This document shows positions 38,316-49,443 of a DNA stretch of 64,000 nucleotides, one piece after another (position 1 is the stretch's first letter; each line of letters begins with the position of its first letter). The notes beneath the pieces were generated by a model, which saw only the letters and a list, made by a program, of their open reading frames with translations, did no database searches and was not told where the DNA came from. This DNA comes from Setophaga petechia (Eukaryota; Chordata; Aves; Passeriformes; Parulidae): NCBI GenBank assembly GCA_024362935.1, contig JANCRA010000060.1:2887501-2951500 (forward strand), read 5' to 3'. The position numbers and the translations under genes are program-made.

Positions 38316-38666
38316 TCACCTGTGTCCCAGGGAGGATTTTTGTGCCCCTGTAAACAGAAATTGGCTTCTGAGCAGGGCACAAATCCTGTGTGGAAATGAA
38401 GAGCTACAACCTGCCTTCTGTAAGGCCTGTCTCTCCAGAGGAGACACACTGCCCAAGGATGTCACTGCCAAGTTAAGGTTCAGAGAGCGATGCAGCTTCA
38501 AGTCTCTGCTTCCACAAGTGCAGCTTTGGGCTCCTTGCACAGCTGCAAAGGAGCAGCACAGCTCCTGGCGAAGGTCTGACAGCTCCTGCCTGGTCCTTGC
38601 ACAGCTCTCAGTGTAGTTCTGACAGTGCTGTCGCTCTTGGGCCAGCTGTGACTGCAGCAGGGACAC
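38316..38666 (-). CDS. CEP250: CEP250-like C-terminal exon of an upstream paralogue (partial gene)
   Basis: Minus-strand exon with acceptor TTTCAG at 38667-38672. It reads VSLLQSQLAQERQHCQNYTE, then a RTRQELSDLRQEL segment, and ends in a stop at 38316. Order and motifs match the C-terminus of CEP250, where a VVLLQAQL-like stretch is followed by a SRELAGL-like one. It is upstream of the candidate start at 37.1 kb in transcription order, so it must belong to another CEP250 copy. No other exon of that copy is visible up to 42 kb, so the copy is a fragment or has a very long last intron. If a donor splits the region, the reading frame beyond the first 50 residues is less certain. Confidence 0.55.
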   Translation of the reverse strand: MSLLQSQLAQERQHCQNYTESCARTRQELSDLRQELCCSFAAVQGAQSCTCGSRDLKLHRSLNLNLAVTSLGSVSPLERQALQKAGCSSSFPHRICALLRSQFLFTGAQKSSLGHR

Positions 38667-39050
38667 CTGAAAGAGGCACAAGGCCTGGCTCAGACGAGCC
38701 CACGCTGGCAGGAGCACCTGCAGCCCCACGGTACCGGCTCTGGGGCAGACACAGCCTCCAGCTCCAGCCCTCACCAACACTCTGCCCTTGGGCAAGGGGA
38801 AAGGAACAGGCTCCCAGACACAACAGAGCTCAGAGCACCAACAAGTCCACTTCAAGGCTTCCAAACCCTTCCCACGTACATCCCTCAGCCACCACAGGTC
38901 TACTAGAGAGAGAGTTCTGACAGCATTTAAAAACCCAGCTCTGATTTCCAAGGCACACATTTGGGCCACTGACCCCTTTCTCCACAGGCTGTCTCTCAAC
39001 ACGAGGGCTGCTGCTCCCCTGAGCTCCTGGAGGACTCTTCTACTTGAGCT

Positions 39051-42000
39051 GCTGGACCACCAGCCCAGGCATGAGGGGTCTGTGGTGCTTGGGTGTTTTT
39101 GGTGCTTTCTTGAGGCACCTGAGCACCCCAAGCCCCATTTTACCCTCCTCATTGTGAAAAACAAGGTTTTTACTCTCCAGTAAAAATTTACAAGATGAAT
39201 AAAGGACAATAAGAGACAAAGAGAATAAAGCAAAGTTTTTGTGACCAGGTGCTTGACATTCAACCAAGAGCACACCTGCTATTTTAGAGGCATCCTTTAC
39301 ATACCCTTTCTATTGCATCAGCCTACTGCATAGTCATAAAGAATTATGGATATTTAAACTTTTCCCCAAATTAAATTACATGTTCCAAGAATAGTTTAGC
39401 ATGGCTCCTCCTTGTGTTCACCTTTTCAGAGCATGTGCATTTTGTGGCTGTGATTTGAGTTCATCCTTGTTATCACCTCCTGTTTGGACTTTGGTCCATT
39501 TTTTCTACAGATGGTGGGTGCTGATAATTGGCATGTCAGCAGCAGGGGTCTCCATCATATGTTCATTGAATGTTATCCCAACCAAGCAGGAAGTTTAACA
39601 CAGGCACACTCTATCAGGTATTTAACTACTATGTCTAGGTTTAGTTAAGAACAGAAAAAACCCCTATATTTTTATTGCAAAGTTACTCTAATACACATAT
39701 AGAATCCATCTTAATATTTGCAAAAAGCCAATATTATAATATGTATTTATAACAATACTTTCCCCAACAGCCCCCATATCAGCACTCCTGATAGCTGAAC
39801 AGAGGGGTGGGGGTTTGGTTCCAGCAGGAGCCCCCGTGGCTGCTGACCCAGCCGTGGCGGGAAGGGCACGGGGCCTTCCACAGCAGCTGGCACGGCCTCC
39901 TCGGGACACGTCCCGCATGGTGGCCACGCTAAGCGCGGCCGTGTGACAGAGACAGGGAACGTGTGAGCCAGGGCACAAATGCTGCTCTGAGCCCTGGGAC
40001 ACAGGGAGCACTGACATCATCAGCAGGTGTGGCAGAGTCCCCGCCAAAGCAGAGTCCCCCCCGAGCCCTGGCAGTGCTGGTGCCCATCTCCTGGCCCAGA
40101 GACCTGTGCCTCGAGAGGGTTTCTCTGCCAGAGGGCAGCCAAAGCCGACGTGCACTGGGGCCTGTGCTCCATCCTACTGGGGCTCTTGGTAGAAGCAGCT
40201 GGAGCAACTGGTGGCACCACTTGGTACGTGTCAGATGATGTTGCTGCTTCCTGGATTGATCTTTGCAAGGAAGGGATTAGCAGTAGCACAGAAAGACCAG
40301 CAGCTACTGAATTTCACAGGACAAAGAGACTCCAGCAAAACACTGTCATGTCTCCTTGTGCTTTTCTGTCTTTCTTACACTCGGAAAGAAAAAGAATTGG
40401 CCCAGCCTCTGCTATTCAACGCTCCACTTGCTGTGCGTCTTCCTGTGGCAGCTCACGTGCAAACACAACTGGCTGCCTGCTGAGCAGGGCAATGGACGGC
40501 CACAAACAGGGAGGTCCCCGGTGAACATCAAGGCAGACACCTGGGGAAGTGCAGAGGATAGGGATAACTCTGGGAGGAGAAGCTGTTCTGTGTCTCTGAT
40601 GATGCTGCCAGCCCCCTGAAGGAGCGGCCAAGACAAGTGCTGGAAGCAGCCGTGTCCTGCTCTTTTCTGCTGTCAGATGCACACGGGACAGACTTGTTGC
40701 CCACAGGTCCGCCAGACTTGATCCAGGAACAATGGAAGCCCATGCATTGGTGGTAGGGAATGGGCTCCAGCAAGAGCAAAGCAGGATCTTCCAGCAGCAA
40801 AGCCTGAGCTTGTGAAGCGAGCCATGTCCTCAGCAGACACCAAAGTGCTTCCCTCCAGCCCTGAATGGCGGCCACAAGTGCCTGCCTTTCTTCACCGCCT
40901 GCTGCTGCTTCCTTGGTTCCAAGCCAGTCCAGGATTTAGGTTGGAAGCTCATGCACGTGTTTTTTAAGGCGCTTGCACGGAGGAGAGGGACGGCAGGTGC
41001 AGCGCAGGGCTCGTGCTGCCTCTCACGATGGCATCAATGCCACTGCCTTGGGACGCCTGCCAGTGGAAGTCGAGTCTGCCCTCAAGCATGGTCACTGTAG
41101 TCAGTCAGGGGCACAGGCTGCAGCTGCAGCTGCCAAGCATTGCTGTGAGGCTGGCAAGCCAAGAGAAAGCCATAGTGGCCGAGTGTGCTGAAGCCTTTTG
41201 CTAAATCACACGCAATAGTGCCCACAGTATGGCCCCTTTGGAATGGTGCCTGGTGCAGACGCCTCCTGGAGCAGGTGCCGGCGTTCGGGGTGCTGCTGTT
41301 CTTGTGCACGCTCTGGTGCTGCTTCTGTGGCATCCAGAGCCGCTTTGCCAGCAGCGACTCAGCAGCCCTGCTTGAGGAGACATCGCCGCCCTGGCCACGG
41401 AGGCAGAAGCTCTGCGGGCCCAGAGCTCTGTGTCAGGAGGGCCTCATCCTCAGCCCCATAGCCTGGGCAGCTGCGGGGACCCGGGCTGGCCGCCAGCCCT
41501 GCTGTGCCCACTGCCCTGGCGGCACCCAGTGACCGTACCCCGGCAGGGGCCCCTTGCCCTCCTTGTCCCCAGCCAGCCCAGTCTGGGCACTTCGGGCGGG
41601 TCCCCACCCTCCTGCTGAGGCCCAGCCTCCAGGGCTTCTGCCCCAGGTGTGGGAGCCTCTCTGGGGAAGCACCAGAGCAACCGGCTGTCAGGAACAAGGC
41701 TGACACCCCATTCCTCAGGGCTTCCCACCAGCCCGGCCCCTCAGGGGCCTCATGTCCCCTTGGAGCCTCCTGCCACCCACTCCCTCCCACACGGCCCTCG
41801 TGCCTTCCCAGCGCCTTGTCCCGTCAGGGCCTCTGCAGCACCTCATCCCTTTATGGCCTCCCACCGCCCCGTCGTCCCCTCGGGGTCTCCCCCAGCTCGG
41901 CCAAGCTGCCCGGCAGCGGCGCAGCCCCGAGGGAGCTCCAGAGGAGCCGCATCGAGAGGCACCTCAGAGGCCTCAGCAATGCAGCCAGCAGCACACGGGC

Positions 42001-42297
42001 AGGAGGACACAGATGGCCCTTCCTGGCTGGCCAGGAGGCCTTGTGGCCATCTCCAGGCACCAGGCCGGCAGGGATCCCTGCAGCTCCGGCCCCTGCCCAG
42101 TCGCTCTGTCACCAGCACAAAGGCTTCAGCAGAACCAACAAAGGCCAAGGGGCTTCTGGCCATTTTCCCTTCCCCACTGCACACCTGGGCAGCTCGCATG
42201 GCACAAGGACCCGTTTTCCCTCTTCCCCCCTGCCCTGCAGACGCTGGGCACCAAAGAGAGCTCCTGGGAGCCTGGGTATTAGAACACATTCTATATT
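39051..42297. other. no recognisable gene
   Basis: 39.05-39.8 kb is AT-rich and 40.9-42.3 kb GC-rich. There are several open frames on both strands (for example 41013-41204 and 41504-42307 on +), but none has a family motif or a consistent set of splice sites. The right end is the downstream flank of the MROH copy. Confidence 0.45.
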
Positions 42298-42303
42298 TTT
42301 ATT
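42298..42303 (-). terminator. poly(A) signal of the MROH copy
   Basis: AATAAA on the minus strand about 100 bp past the MROH stop codon at 42405, a normal 3' UTR distance. Confidence 0.6.
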
Positions 42304-42404
42304 CTAAAGAACAACGAAAAAGAAAGAATAAAACTATCTTAAAGAAAAGAAAAGAAAACTTCCCCCCGGCTCAGAAGGCCCCAGCAGACGGAGAGCCTCT
42401 CAAA

Positions 42405-45400
42405 TCAGCTCTCCTCAGAGCTCCAGCAGCACAGCCAGCTGTGGCCCCAGAGACAAGGCCGATTCTTGCGGGCCCTGCGAAGCTGGTCTTGCAGCTTCTG
42501 CAAGACGGAGCCCGGAGCTCTCTCCACAGCCCGGAGGACAAAGGCTGTTTCAAGAGCCAGGCTTCTGGTGGCAGGGCTGACATCGTCTGCCTTGTCTTCA
42601 AGGGCTGCGAGAGAGAGGAACAGAGCCACGGTCAGATCCCGGATCTTTGGGGAGCCGAGGAGACCGCCGAGGCAGGGCCATGCCAGCCGGCTCTGGCCAT
42701 GGCCAGGAGGGAGCAAGGGGATCAGCGCGAAGCTACTGGACACTGTTGGCCCACGTGGGCCTGAAATGGGAGCGTGTGCTCTGGCCACGGCAGCCCTGCT
42801 GTGCAGAGGGAGCAGAGCCCTGGGCAGCGGGGCAGGGATTGCGACTGCCCCCGGCAGCCAGGGCTGGCAGCCCTCTGGCCTCACTCACCCTGACAGATGT
42901 GCTGGAGCTGTCGCTTGTGGCCCCTGAGGTGCCTCCCGGCCATCCCTGAGAAGACAGAGCCTGTCAGGGCGCCAGCGGCACAGCTCCCTGCCAGCCCAGC
43001 GGCGCTGCCAGCCCTGTGGGCACACGGCCTCCTGGCCCCGGCAGGGCTCGGGCCGGGCCTTTGCCGCACGCTGCCGCCCAAGGGCCCGGCTGCGAGAGGG
43101 CGGCAGCAGCGCCGAGGGCAGGCGGGGCTCCACGGCGCCGGGCACGGACGGCGCTGCCGGGGCAGCAGCCGGGGCCGGGGCCGAGCTGCTTCGGGCCGGG
43201 GAGGGGAAGGGCAGCCCAGGCTGGTGGCTCACCGATGAACCTGATGGCCGCCTGTCGCAGGGACTCCTGTGGGCTCTCCAGGTACTGCAGGGCGTGGCGC
43301 ACGTGCTCGGCCGCTCGGCTCCTGTCCTCTGCCAGCTGGAAAGGGCGGCGGGAGGGTGCACTTGGTGCTGGCTCAGCCCCTTGGCCGGGCGCTCCGTGCC
43401 GCCAGCACGGGGTTCCCGTGCCCGCAGAGCCCTGCCAGGCGGGCGGCAGCCGCTGGCGCCGGGCTCTGACGGGGGCAGCGGCGCGGCTGCTGCCCGGGGA
43501 GCCGCGGTGCCGCCCCTCAGCCCGGCTGGGCCCGGGCTCCATCGGCACCCGCCCCGGGACAACAGGAGCCCGGAGCAGAGCCCGCGCGGCCCAGGGAAGG
43601 CAGCGGCGTGTGGGGCGCAGGCTGGCGGCCCTGGCTGCAGCACTGGGCAGGGGCGCAGCTGCCAGCCGCACTCACTGAGCAGCGCGGCCAGGGGGCTTCT
43701 CCAGGCTGAGGCTGAGGCTTGCAGGCCGTCCTTACCAGGGCCTCGCCGAACCTCCAGGTCTGATCCAGCCGCAGCATGTGTTGGAGATCCTTCCTGCGCA
43801 GGAATGTGGCTGAACAATGCAGCGTTTCCCGGGAGGCCTGGAGAGCAGCAGAGACCCAGAAATGGCACCACAGCCCAGGGCACAGGAGCCGCACAGGTCC
43901 CTGTACCAAGGCCAGGAAGAGGCTGCAGCCCATGAGGCGCCAGAGCAGGAGGCAGCCGAGCCCCCTGCCAGGGGGCCAGGGGCAGCCGCTGAGTCCTCAC
44001 CTCTGCCACGCGCTGGTTCTCATCATGGCAGTGGAAGGAGAGTGGGAGCAGGCTGTGGCGCACGTGTGACTTCAGGGCCTTTTTGTCTCCTTCCGGTAAA
44101 AAATAGAGCATCTCTCGGAAGATGAACATGGAGCACAACTGCACCTGGCTGTCATCCTGTATGAAAGAAAGGGAGACCTCGGCATCGGCTGCTTCACGCC
44201 CACCTGGGCACAGGCCTGAAAATGCACGGGGCACAAAGTTTGCAGGCAGCAGCCGGTGGCCGTGGCTGGGGGTGCAGAGCCTTACGTTGTCAAAGAGCGG
44301 CAGGAGCGCCCCAGCCAGCTGCAGGGCGAGTGGGCTGGCTATTGGGCCACCATTGCACAGGAACAAACCGCTGAGGAGGGCCATGGTCATCCTAAGCATG
44401 TCACTGTCATTTTCCTGCAGGAGCTTCACCAGCCTTTCGTGCAGGCTCCACATTCTTCCGGCCTGCGTGGAACACGAGTGTGTGAAACGCCATCCTGCTG
44501 CCACAGGGCCCAGAGGCCAAAGGGCTGTGCCAAAGCACTCGGGCAGCTGGAGCGGGAGGCAGGAGAGCTGGGAGCAGCTGCCTCAGTGCTGGAAGGGCAG
44601 CCAAGGCCAAGCGACTGCCTTGCCCAGCCCCACGCTGGCAGCATGGCTTCAGCCGCTGCCCGCTTCTCACCGAGACGCTGGTTCCGAGCACCAGGAGGCC
44701 TCTGAGCGCCAAGCGACGCATCTCCGTGCACTCGCTCTGCAGGTTCTTGGACATGAGCTCCAGGACGCTGTCGCGGCATTCACTCAAGTCCAGGCAGTCC
44801 AGGATCTGAAGGGCACAAGGCCGGTGACGGGGGAGCCGCACAGGGCCGGGCCCAGGCAGCAGCACAGTGCGTGCAGGAGGACTGGCATGGAGCACCTGTT
44901 GGGGTCGGTGGCAAGGCCGTGTTGCTGCTGGCATCCCTTCCAGAAGGTATCGGCTGCCTCTGGCATATCCAAGGTGCTGAAGAGCACTTGGAAGAGCAGG
45001 TGCACAAAGAGGCGGGGGAAATGCACGGTCACCACATGTGGGACACAGGGCATCTGGAGGATCTTCCGCATCACCACAGTTGCCTGCAAAGGACAGAGCA
45101 GCTCGAGCTCAGTGCCGAGGTATCCGTGTTGCTGGGCCCGAGCGTGGAAAGGAGAGGCCAGCAGAGATACAGGGGGAGCACCGGGCCTGGTTGCTCTGAT
45201 GCTGCCCCTAGACCAGGTTTCCGCCCAGTGCCTGAGGCAGGGAGACACCGTGGTGGAGGGAGCCTGGAGAGATGATGGAGAGGTGAGCTTGGGGTGAGCA
45301 AAGGCCAGTTGCAAAAACTCACAGCCAGGGCAAGGACAGCCATGTGTTCCCCATCGGAGGTGCACGTGCTGTGCTCTGGCCAGTTGGCCAGCATGTCAAG

Positions 45401-45428
45401 GAGTATGAGCGTGGCTGGCTCTGCAGTC
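42405..45428 (-). pseudogene. MROH (maestro heat-like repeat) gene copy, 3' part
   Basis: Minus-strand exons in gene order: 45323-45428 (remainder of the interrupted exon), 44896-45083, 44671-44805, 44286-44462, 44001-44156, 43736-43837, 43233-43335, 42889-42945 and 42405-42604 (with stop). HEAT-repeat motifs of the family are plain: DMLANWPEHSTCTSDGEH, MWSLHERLVKLLQ, LLPLSFHCHDENQRVAE, LRRKDLQHML and LQYLESPQESLRQAAIRFIG. MROH proteins are long HEAT-repeat proteins of poorly known function. Most junctions keep phase. However, exon 44896-45083 ends two bases into a codon while the next starts in phase 0, the intron between them is only 90 bp, and the exons usually found between these two family segments are absent. 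Together with the two retroviral insertions in the upstream exon, this argues for a pseudogene. Confidence 0.75.
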
Positions 45429-45434
45429 CTGCAC

Positions 45435-46023
45435 TATTGGAATAGGATCCCAATATTTCCAGGTGGAATGTGCCTGGGCTGTTCTGGGCCTTAGCTTCTT
45501 GGCCAGAGGCAGCAGCTGTGGCATCCACCATAGGGATACCTCTGGCCGGCTCGGAATCGCAGCAAGGCACTAGAAACCAAGTCCAGGCTTGTAGGAAGCT
45601 CATTTCTACCTCTGGTGAAGGTCCTTAGGCGCGGTGAAGAGAAAGGAGACGGTTTCTGATGGAGGATTAAAATCCAGAGCTTTATTCGAAGGGCACGGAC
45701 ATCTGAATTGTGGTAACAGCTCCAACACAGAACACCGAGCATGTGGTTTCGAGTTCTTTTAAGCCCAGGGAGAGGGGGAGGGAAGGACAGGTGAGCCACC
45801 AACCAGGTGGCAGGAGGTGGGTCTCAGGGAATAATGACACTTGGCTAACCCAATGATGCCCAGGGTGAGGGGCATTTTTTGAACTTCTGCCAACCACATG
45901 AATTCCTTGCTGGAATGTTAAGATTGACTGACAGCGTCTTAGCAAGGGGACAAGGGGGAGGGAAGGTCAGTACACCTGGGAAACAGGGAAATCTAAGACC
46001 GGATATTGCAACACACTGCAACA
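45435..46023 (-). mobile_element. solo LTR inside an MROH exon
   Basis: A 589-bp LTR in minus orientation, beginning TGTTGCAG on the minus strand. It is flanked by the perfect 6-bp duplication CTGCAC at 45429-45434 and 46024-46029. AATAAA lies at 45681-45686 on the minus strand. Its far end reads CCAATA rather than the usual CA, perhaps one substitution. Removing it with one target copy restores MROH exon reading without a frame change, which independently supports these borders. No internal retroviral genes remain. A 6-bp duplication suggests a class II (ERVK-like) element. Confidence 0.75.
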
Positions 46024-46044
46024 CTGCACGAGCACATGATGGGC

Positions 46045-46924
46045 TGCGGCAACGCAGTAGGAGCTGCTGAAACCACCTCCTTCCCGTGAGCGTCTCTCTC
46101 AGGAAGGGATAGCTCAGTGTGCACCAGATGCTCATGTCACACGATGCTACTCAATGGTTGATGGAGAAATGTGGGGAGTTTTGTTGAAACATGGCTTATG
46201 GGAAAAGCACCTGAGAATATACAGCTAGGAAAGCAACAGCTGCCTTGTTCAAGGACACAGTCTCCTTGAACAAGGAGCTGTTCAACAAAATATGTGATAA
46301 CAGGAGGTAAAAAGAAGCCACAAACATCCTGAGAGAGGTGGGACTGACTTTTTATAGCTGACCAATAATGAGCTTTACTTTTGCAATATGTATGGGCCTT
46401 ATTACTGTGATTGTAAAAGCGTGCCTGTTAATCAATAAATCTGAGACTTGTTGATCATCATCGGATGTGCTTGTCTCCCGTCGACTCCGTCAGAGAAAGA
46501 TGAACAGGAGGGGTTCTACATATGGTATTCCAGGGGCGTTCATTAACACACACAAAGGAAACCAGGGACAAAGAACAAAGAACAAAGGAATGTCCAGGGT
46601 TATGTACAAGACAAGGGAGTCAGAACATCATCTCTGAGGGCCAATGGGTAAAGGAGATAAGGGCAGTACAAAGGCAGGACTAAAGGGCAACAACCAGCTG
46701 GTATCCAGGGGAGGAGGTATAAGGAACAGGGACCAATAAGGAAAGCAGGAGTGAGGAACCTTCTAGAACTGGGGAGGGGAAAGGGATGATGTCACTTTGA
46801 TCATTAACATAAAGGTGTGGGGAACTGTTGGAGAACATCTTCTTGGGTCACCCTGACTGAAAGCAGTGTCCCTTCCCTGGGCATCCTTGCTTCAGCATCC
46901 TGTTGTGTGTCTTGGGATGCAACA
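46045..46924 (-). repeat. 3' LTR of the outer provirus, split by a solo LTR
   Basis: 551 bp of LTR homologous to 61673-62225, interrupted by 329 bp (solo LTR plus one target copy). On the minus strand it starts TGTTGCATCCC and ends GCCGCA. The poly(A) hexamer seen in the 5' LTR (61838-61843) is changed to AATGAA here. A purine-rich tract (AAGGAGGAGA on the minus strand) lies next to its inner edge at about 46925-46936, as expected for the plus-strand primer. Confidence 0.8.
46170..46492 (+). mobile_element. solo LTR inserted in the outer 3' LTR
   Basis: A 323-bp element beginning TGTGGGGAG and ending CTCCGTCA, flanked by perfect 6-bp copies GAGAAA at 46164-46169 and 46493-46498. The matching site in the 5' LTR (about 61790) has one GAGAAA and no insertion, so it came in after the outer provirus. 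It is on the + strand, with AATAAA at 46434-46439 and a TTTTTATA box near 46345. The sequence differs from the other LTR families here. Confidence 0.9.
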
Positions 46925-47866
46925 TCTCCTCCTTGTTTACTTATTAAAAATGCTTCTCCCACAGTTCTCTTGATAAACTTAATAAAACATGAAAACATAA
47001 TTAAAGTAAGAATAACAAAATTTAAAACCAACATCATGCCCCTTGTGATGGATCATGGCCACCCTGAGATGCCCCAATGTCCAAATAATTTGGCTGCAAA
47101 CATTGAGGCCGAGGGGCATCGTGGAGTTTTCTGTGGGGTGGCAGGGCTGCAGCCTTGAAAATTGTTAAAATAAATGAGCATGGAACATGTAAAAGTTTAA
47201 ACAAATCCTCCCCTTCTACCACTTTTTCCATAACCCCTGTTTTTATTGAACTGAAACAGTTTAATAAAACTGTTAGGGAGGAGGAGGGATTGAGAAGAGA
47301 AAACCAGGGAATGGGAATTAGGGTGAAGGGGTAATAAATAGCAGAAAAAGGGAAACTTCATTGTCTCTATTAGTAGTTATTCTGTAATGGAGGTGAATAA
47401 AATACAATCTTGTGATTAACATGGCGGTGACGATGTTGGGTTGTTTCTATTTCTTTCTTCTTTATCACCACACTGCTGATGCTTGTCTATTGTTGTAGTC
47501 ATTGTTGTGGTCGCAGTGTTTTGGCTGGTCCAGTTCTGAAGATACTATGGGGTCCAGATAAGGCTTCACACATATTCCTGGAATCCACTCAGGGCCTGCA
47601 CTGCGGAAATGCAAGCATACCCTCTCCCCCAAGTAATTAGTGGGAAAGGGCCTCGGTTCTGCGTAGTCTCAGGATCCTTGATCAGCACAGGCAGCTTCTC
47701 TTCAAGATGGGCTCTGGTGGAATTAGAGGAGTGCCTGATAGTGGGGAAATTTGGCTGTGTAAGGAGCTGTTGAAGAAATTGATGACATACAAAGCTTTAC
47801 AGAGCCTCTAGATGAGAGATGATGTTTTGATCCCCCATACTGCTGATCAAGGACCCACTTGATGTT
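46925..47866 (-). pseudogene. outer provirus 3' region (integrase tail and possible env remnant)
   Basis: The minus strand from 47866 continues past the integrase core with sequence that looks like its C-terminal part, interrupted by stops. Near 46.95-47.04 kb a hydrophobic stretch LVLNFVILTLIMFSCFIKF, followed by basic and polar residues, resembles the membrane anchor and tail of an envelope protein. There is no intact surface protein. The env call rests on this segment alone. Confidence 0.35.
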
Positions 47867-49029
47867 TCAGAGGGCCCTTTCCACTATAGACTGTCCAGTT
47901 GGATTGTGAGGGATGCCTGTGCTGTATTTGATGCCCCATTTGTCCAGGAAGTGCTTAAATTGTTTAGATGTGTATGCCAGACCGCTGTCTGTCTTAAGTG
48001 CTTGTGGCACTCCTAAGGTGGCAAATGCCAGGTAGTAATGTTTAATTACATCTTTAGTCTTCTCGCCCACATGGGTGGATGCAAGCACTGCACCTGAAAA
48101 GGTGTCAATGGACACATGGATATATTTTAAATGTCCAAAAGGTGTGTAATGTGTAACGTCTTGTTTGCTAGATGTCTCCCCAAGCCTTGGGGATTAACCC
48201 CAGTCCCCATAGATGGTAAGGCAAATGTCTGGCAATTGGGGCAGGAGGCTACAATTGCTCTGGCCTGGTGTCTCATAATCTTGAATATCTGCACAAGAAC
48301 TGGTACATTCGGATGGTAGAATTGGTGGCTTGGTTTGGCCTGATTGAAACTATCTGGTAGCATGTTGGAATCACTCACGGCCATGGCCAAGAGGTCTGCC
48401 CTCCACTTTCTCTAGTGATTGGTCCAGGGAGGTCAGTGTGTGACCTCACAGGCATAATATGGTAAGGTTGCTCTTGGTGGAAGATGAGATAAATCAGCTT
48501 TGAGAGGAAATGGAATAATTTGGGATTTGACACCTCCCTTAATAAAGCATGCCCAGCTCTTTCAGCTACTCCACCAACATAAGCCAAATCAGTGACCAGA
48601 TTAAAAGGATGTTCAAACCGCTCAAAGGCTCTAACAACAGCTGCTAATTCAGCAATTTATGGAGACCCCTCAATGATCTGGACATCAGACTCCCACTTCT
48701 GAGTGTCCAGGTTTTTCCAAGTCATAACTGACTTGTGGGATCTTCCAGAGCCATCTGTATAGAGTGTTAGGCCTTTGAGAGGAGTTTTACTTTTTAATGA
48801 ATTTGGGACCAAATTAAAAGCCTCATTAAACAATTTGTATTTTGGGTAATGTATTGAAATTTGGTCTGCATAGCAGTCAAGAGCAAACTGGAGGTGCTCA
48901 TTGGTCAGGAGCAAAGGCTCCAGACTGTGTAGTGTCACTGGAAGACATATACATGTGATATCACACTCCACAGGGGTCCAGAGGTGAGTTCTGTTCTTTG
49001 CCATCAGCTGCACTGTCAGCTCCTGTGGG
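47867..49029 (-). pseudogene. outer provirus pol: RNase H and integrase
   Basis: In minus order: connection and RNase H (LTLYTDGSGRSH near 48.76 kb), an in-frame TAA at 48657-48659 just before IAELAAV, a frame change near 48.4 kb, the integrase zinc region with ASCPNCQTF (48127-48390), and the integrase core 47867-48115 with SIDTFSGA, ALKTDSGLAYTS and GQSIVERAL. These carry the D, D and E of the catalytic triad, although the second motif has Ser after the Asp. The reading frame continues on the other side of the inner provirus at 56922, where reverse transcriptase ends. Non-functional. Confidence 0.75.
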
Positions 49030-49035
49030 GTGGTG

Positions 49036-49324
49036 TGTTGCCTTTTAGGCGTGGCGACCTGGTTCTAAGTCCGGCACGGTGGCCCAGTGTTCGGGCACAC
49101 TCGGTCCATAAGCTCCTGACACCAATGTGGTGGACAGCAAATGGTGTTTATTCAAGGGTGTGGGGGGTTTTTATGGCTTGGGGTCGCCTGTGTCATTTCC
49201 TTCAGCTCACATCTGGCTGGGTGCGGCCAGGTAGGGGGTAGAGGTCAAACTGAAGGGTAGGGGGGATGTCCTGACTGACCGTTACAGCCCGAATTCTTCC
49301 GCACGCAGGTCCTAACTCACCACA
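49036..49324 (-). repeat. 3' LTR of the inner provirus
   Basis: 289 bp, minus strand beginning TGTGGTGAGTTAGG and ending AAAGGCAACA. AATAAA is on the minus strand near 49148-49153. It is near identical to 56627-56915. Confidence 0.93.
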
Positions 49325-49340
49325 TCTCCCCCCTCCCTCA
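49325..49340 (-). promoter_or_regulatory. polypurine tract of the inner provirus
   Basis: The minus strand reads GAGGGAGGGGGGAGA directly before the 3' LTR, the plus-strand priming site of a retrovirus. Confidence 0.85.
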
Positions 49341-49443
49341 TGATTAGTAAAATTCTTATAAGGTTAAAAACGTAGAGGTTACAAATTTTCATGGGTTAAT
49401 AAAATTAGTGTAAAATTATAAATGTGTTAGTAGCTGGCACGCC

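Noticed and set aside
41013..41204. + strand frame with a plausible-looking helix near 41100-41200
   Set aside because: Short, no splice context and no recognisable family; not enough to call a gene.
41504..42764. Long GC-rich + strand open frames (267 and 371 codons)
   Set aside because: Expected in GC-rich DNA; they overlap the MROH 3' UTR and last exon in antisense and lack any family motif.
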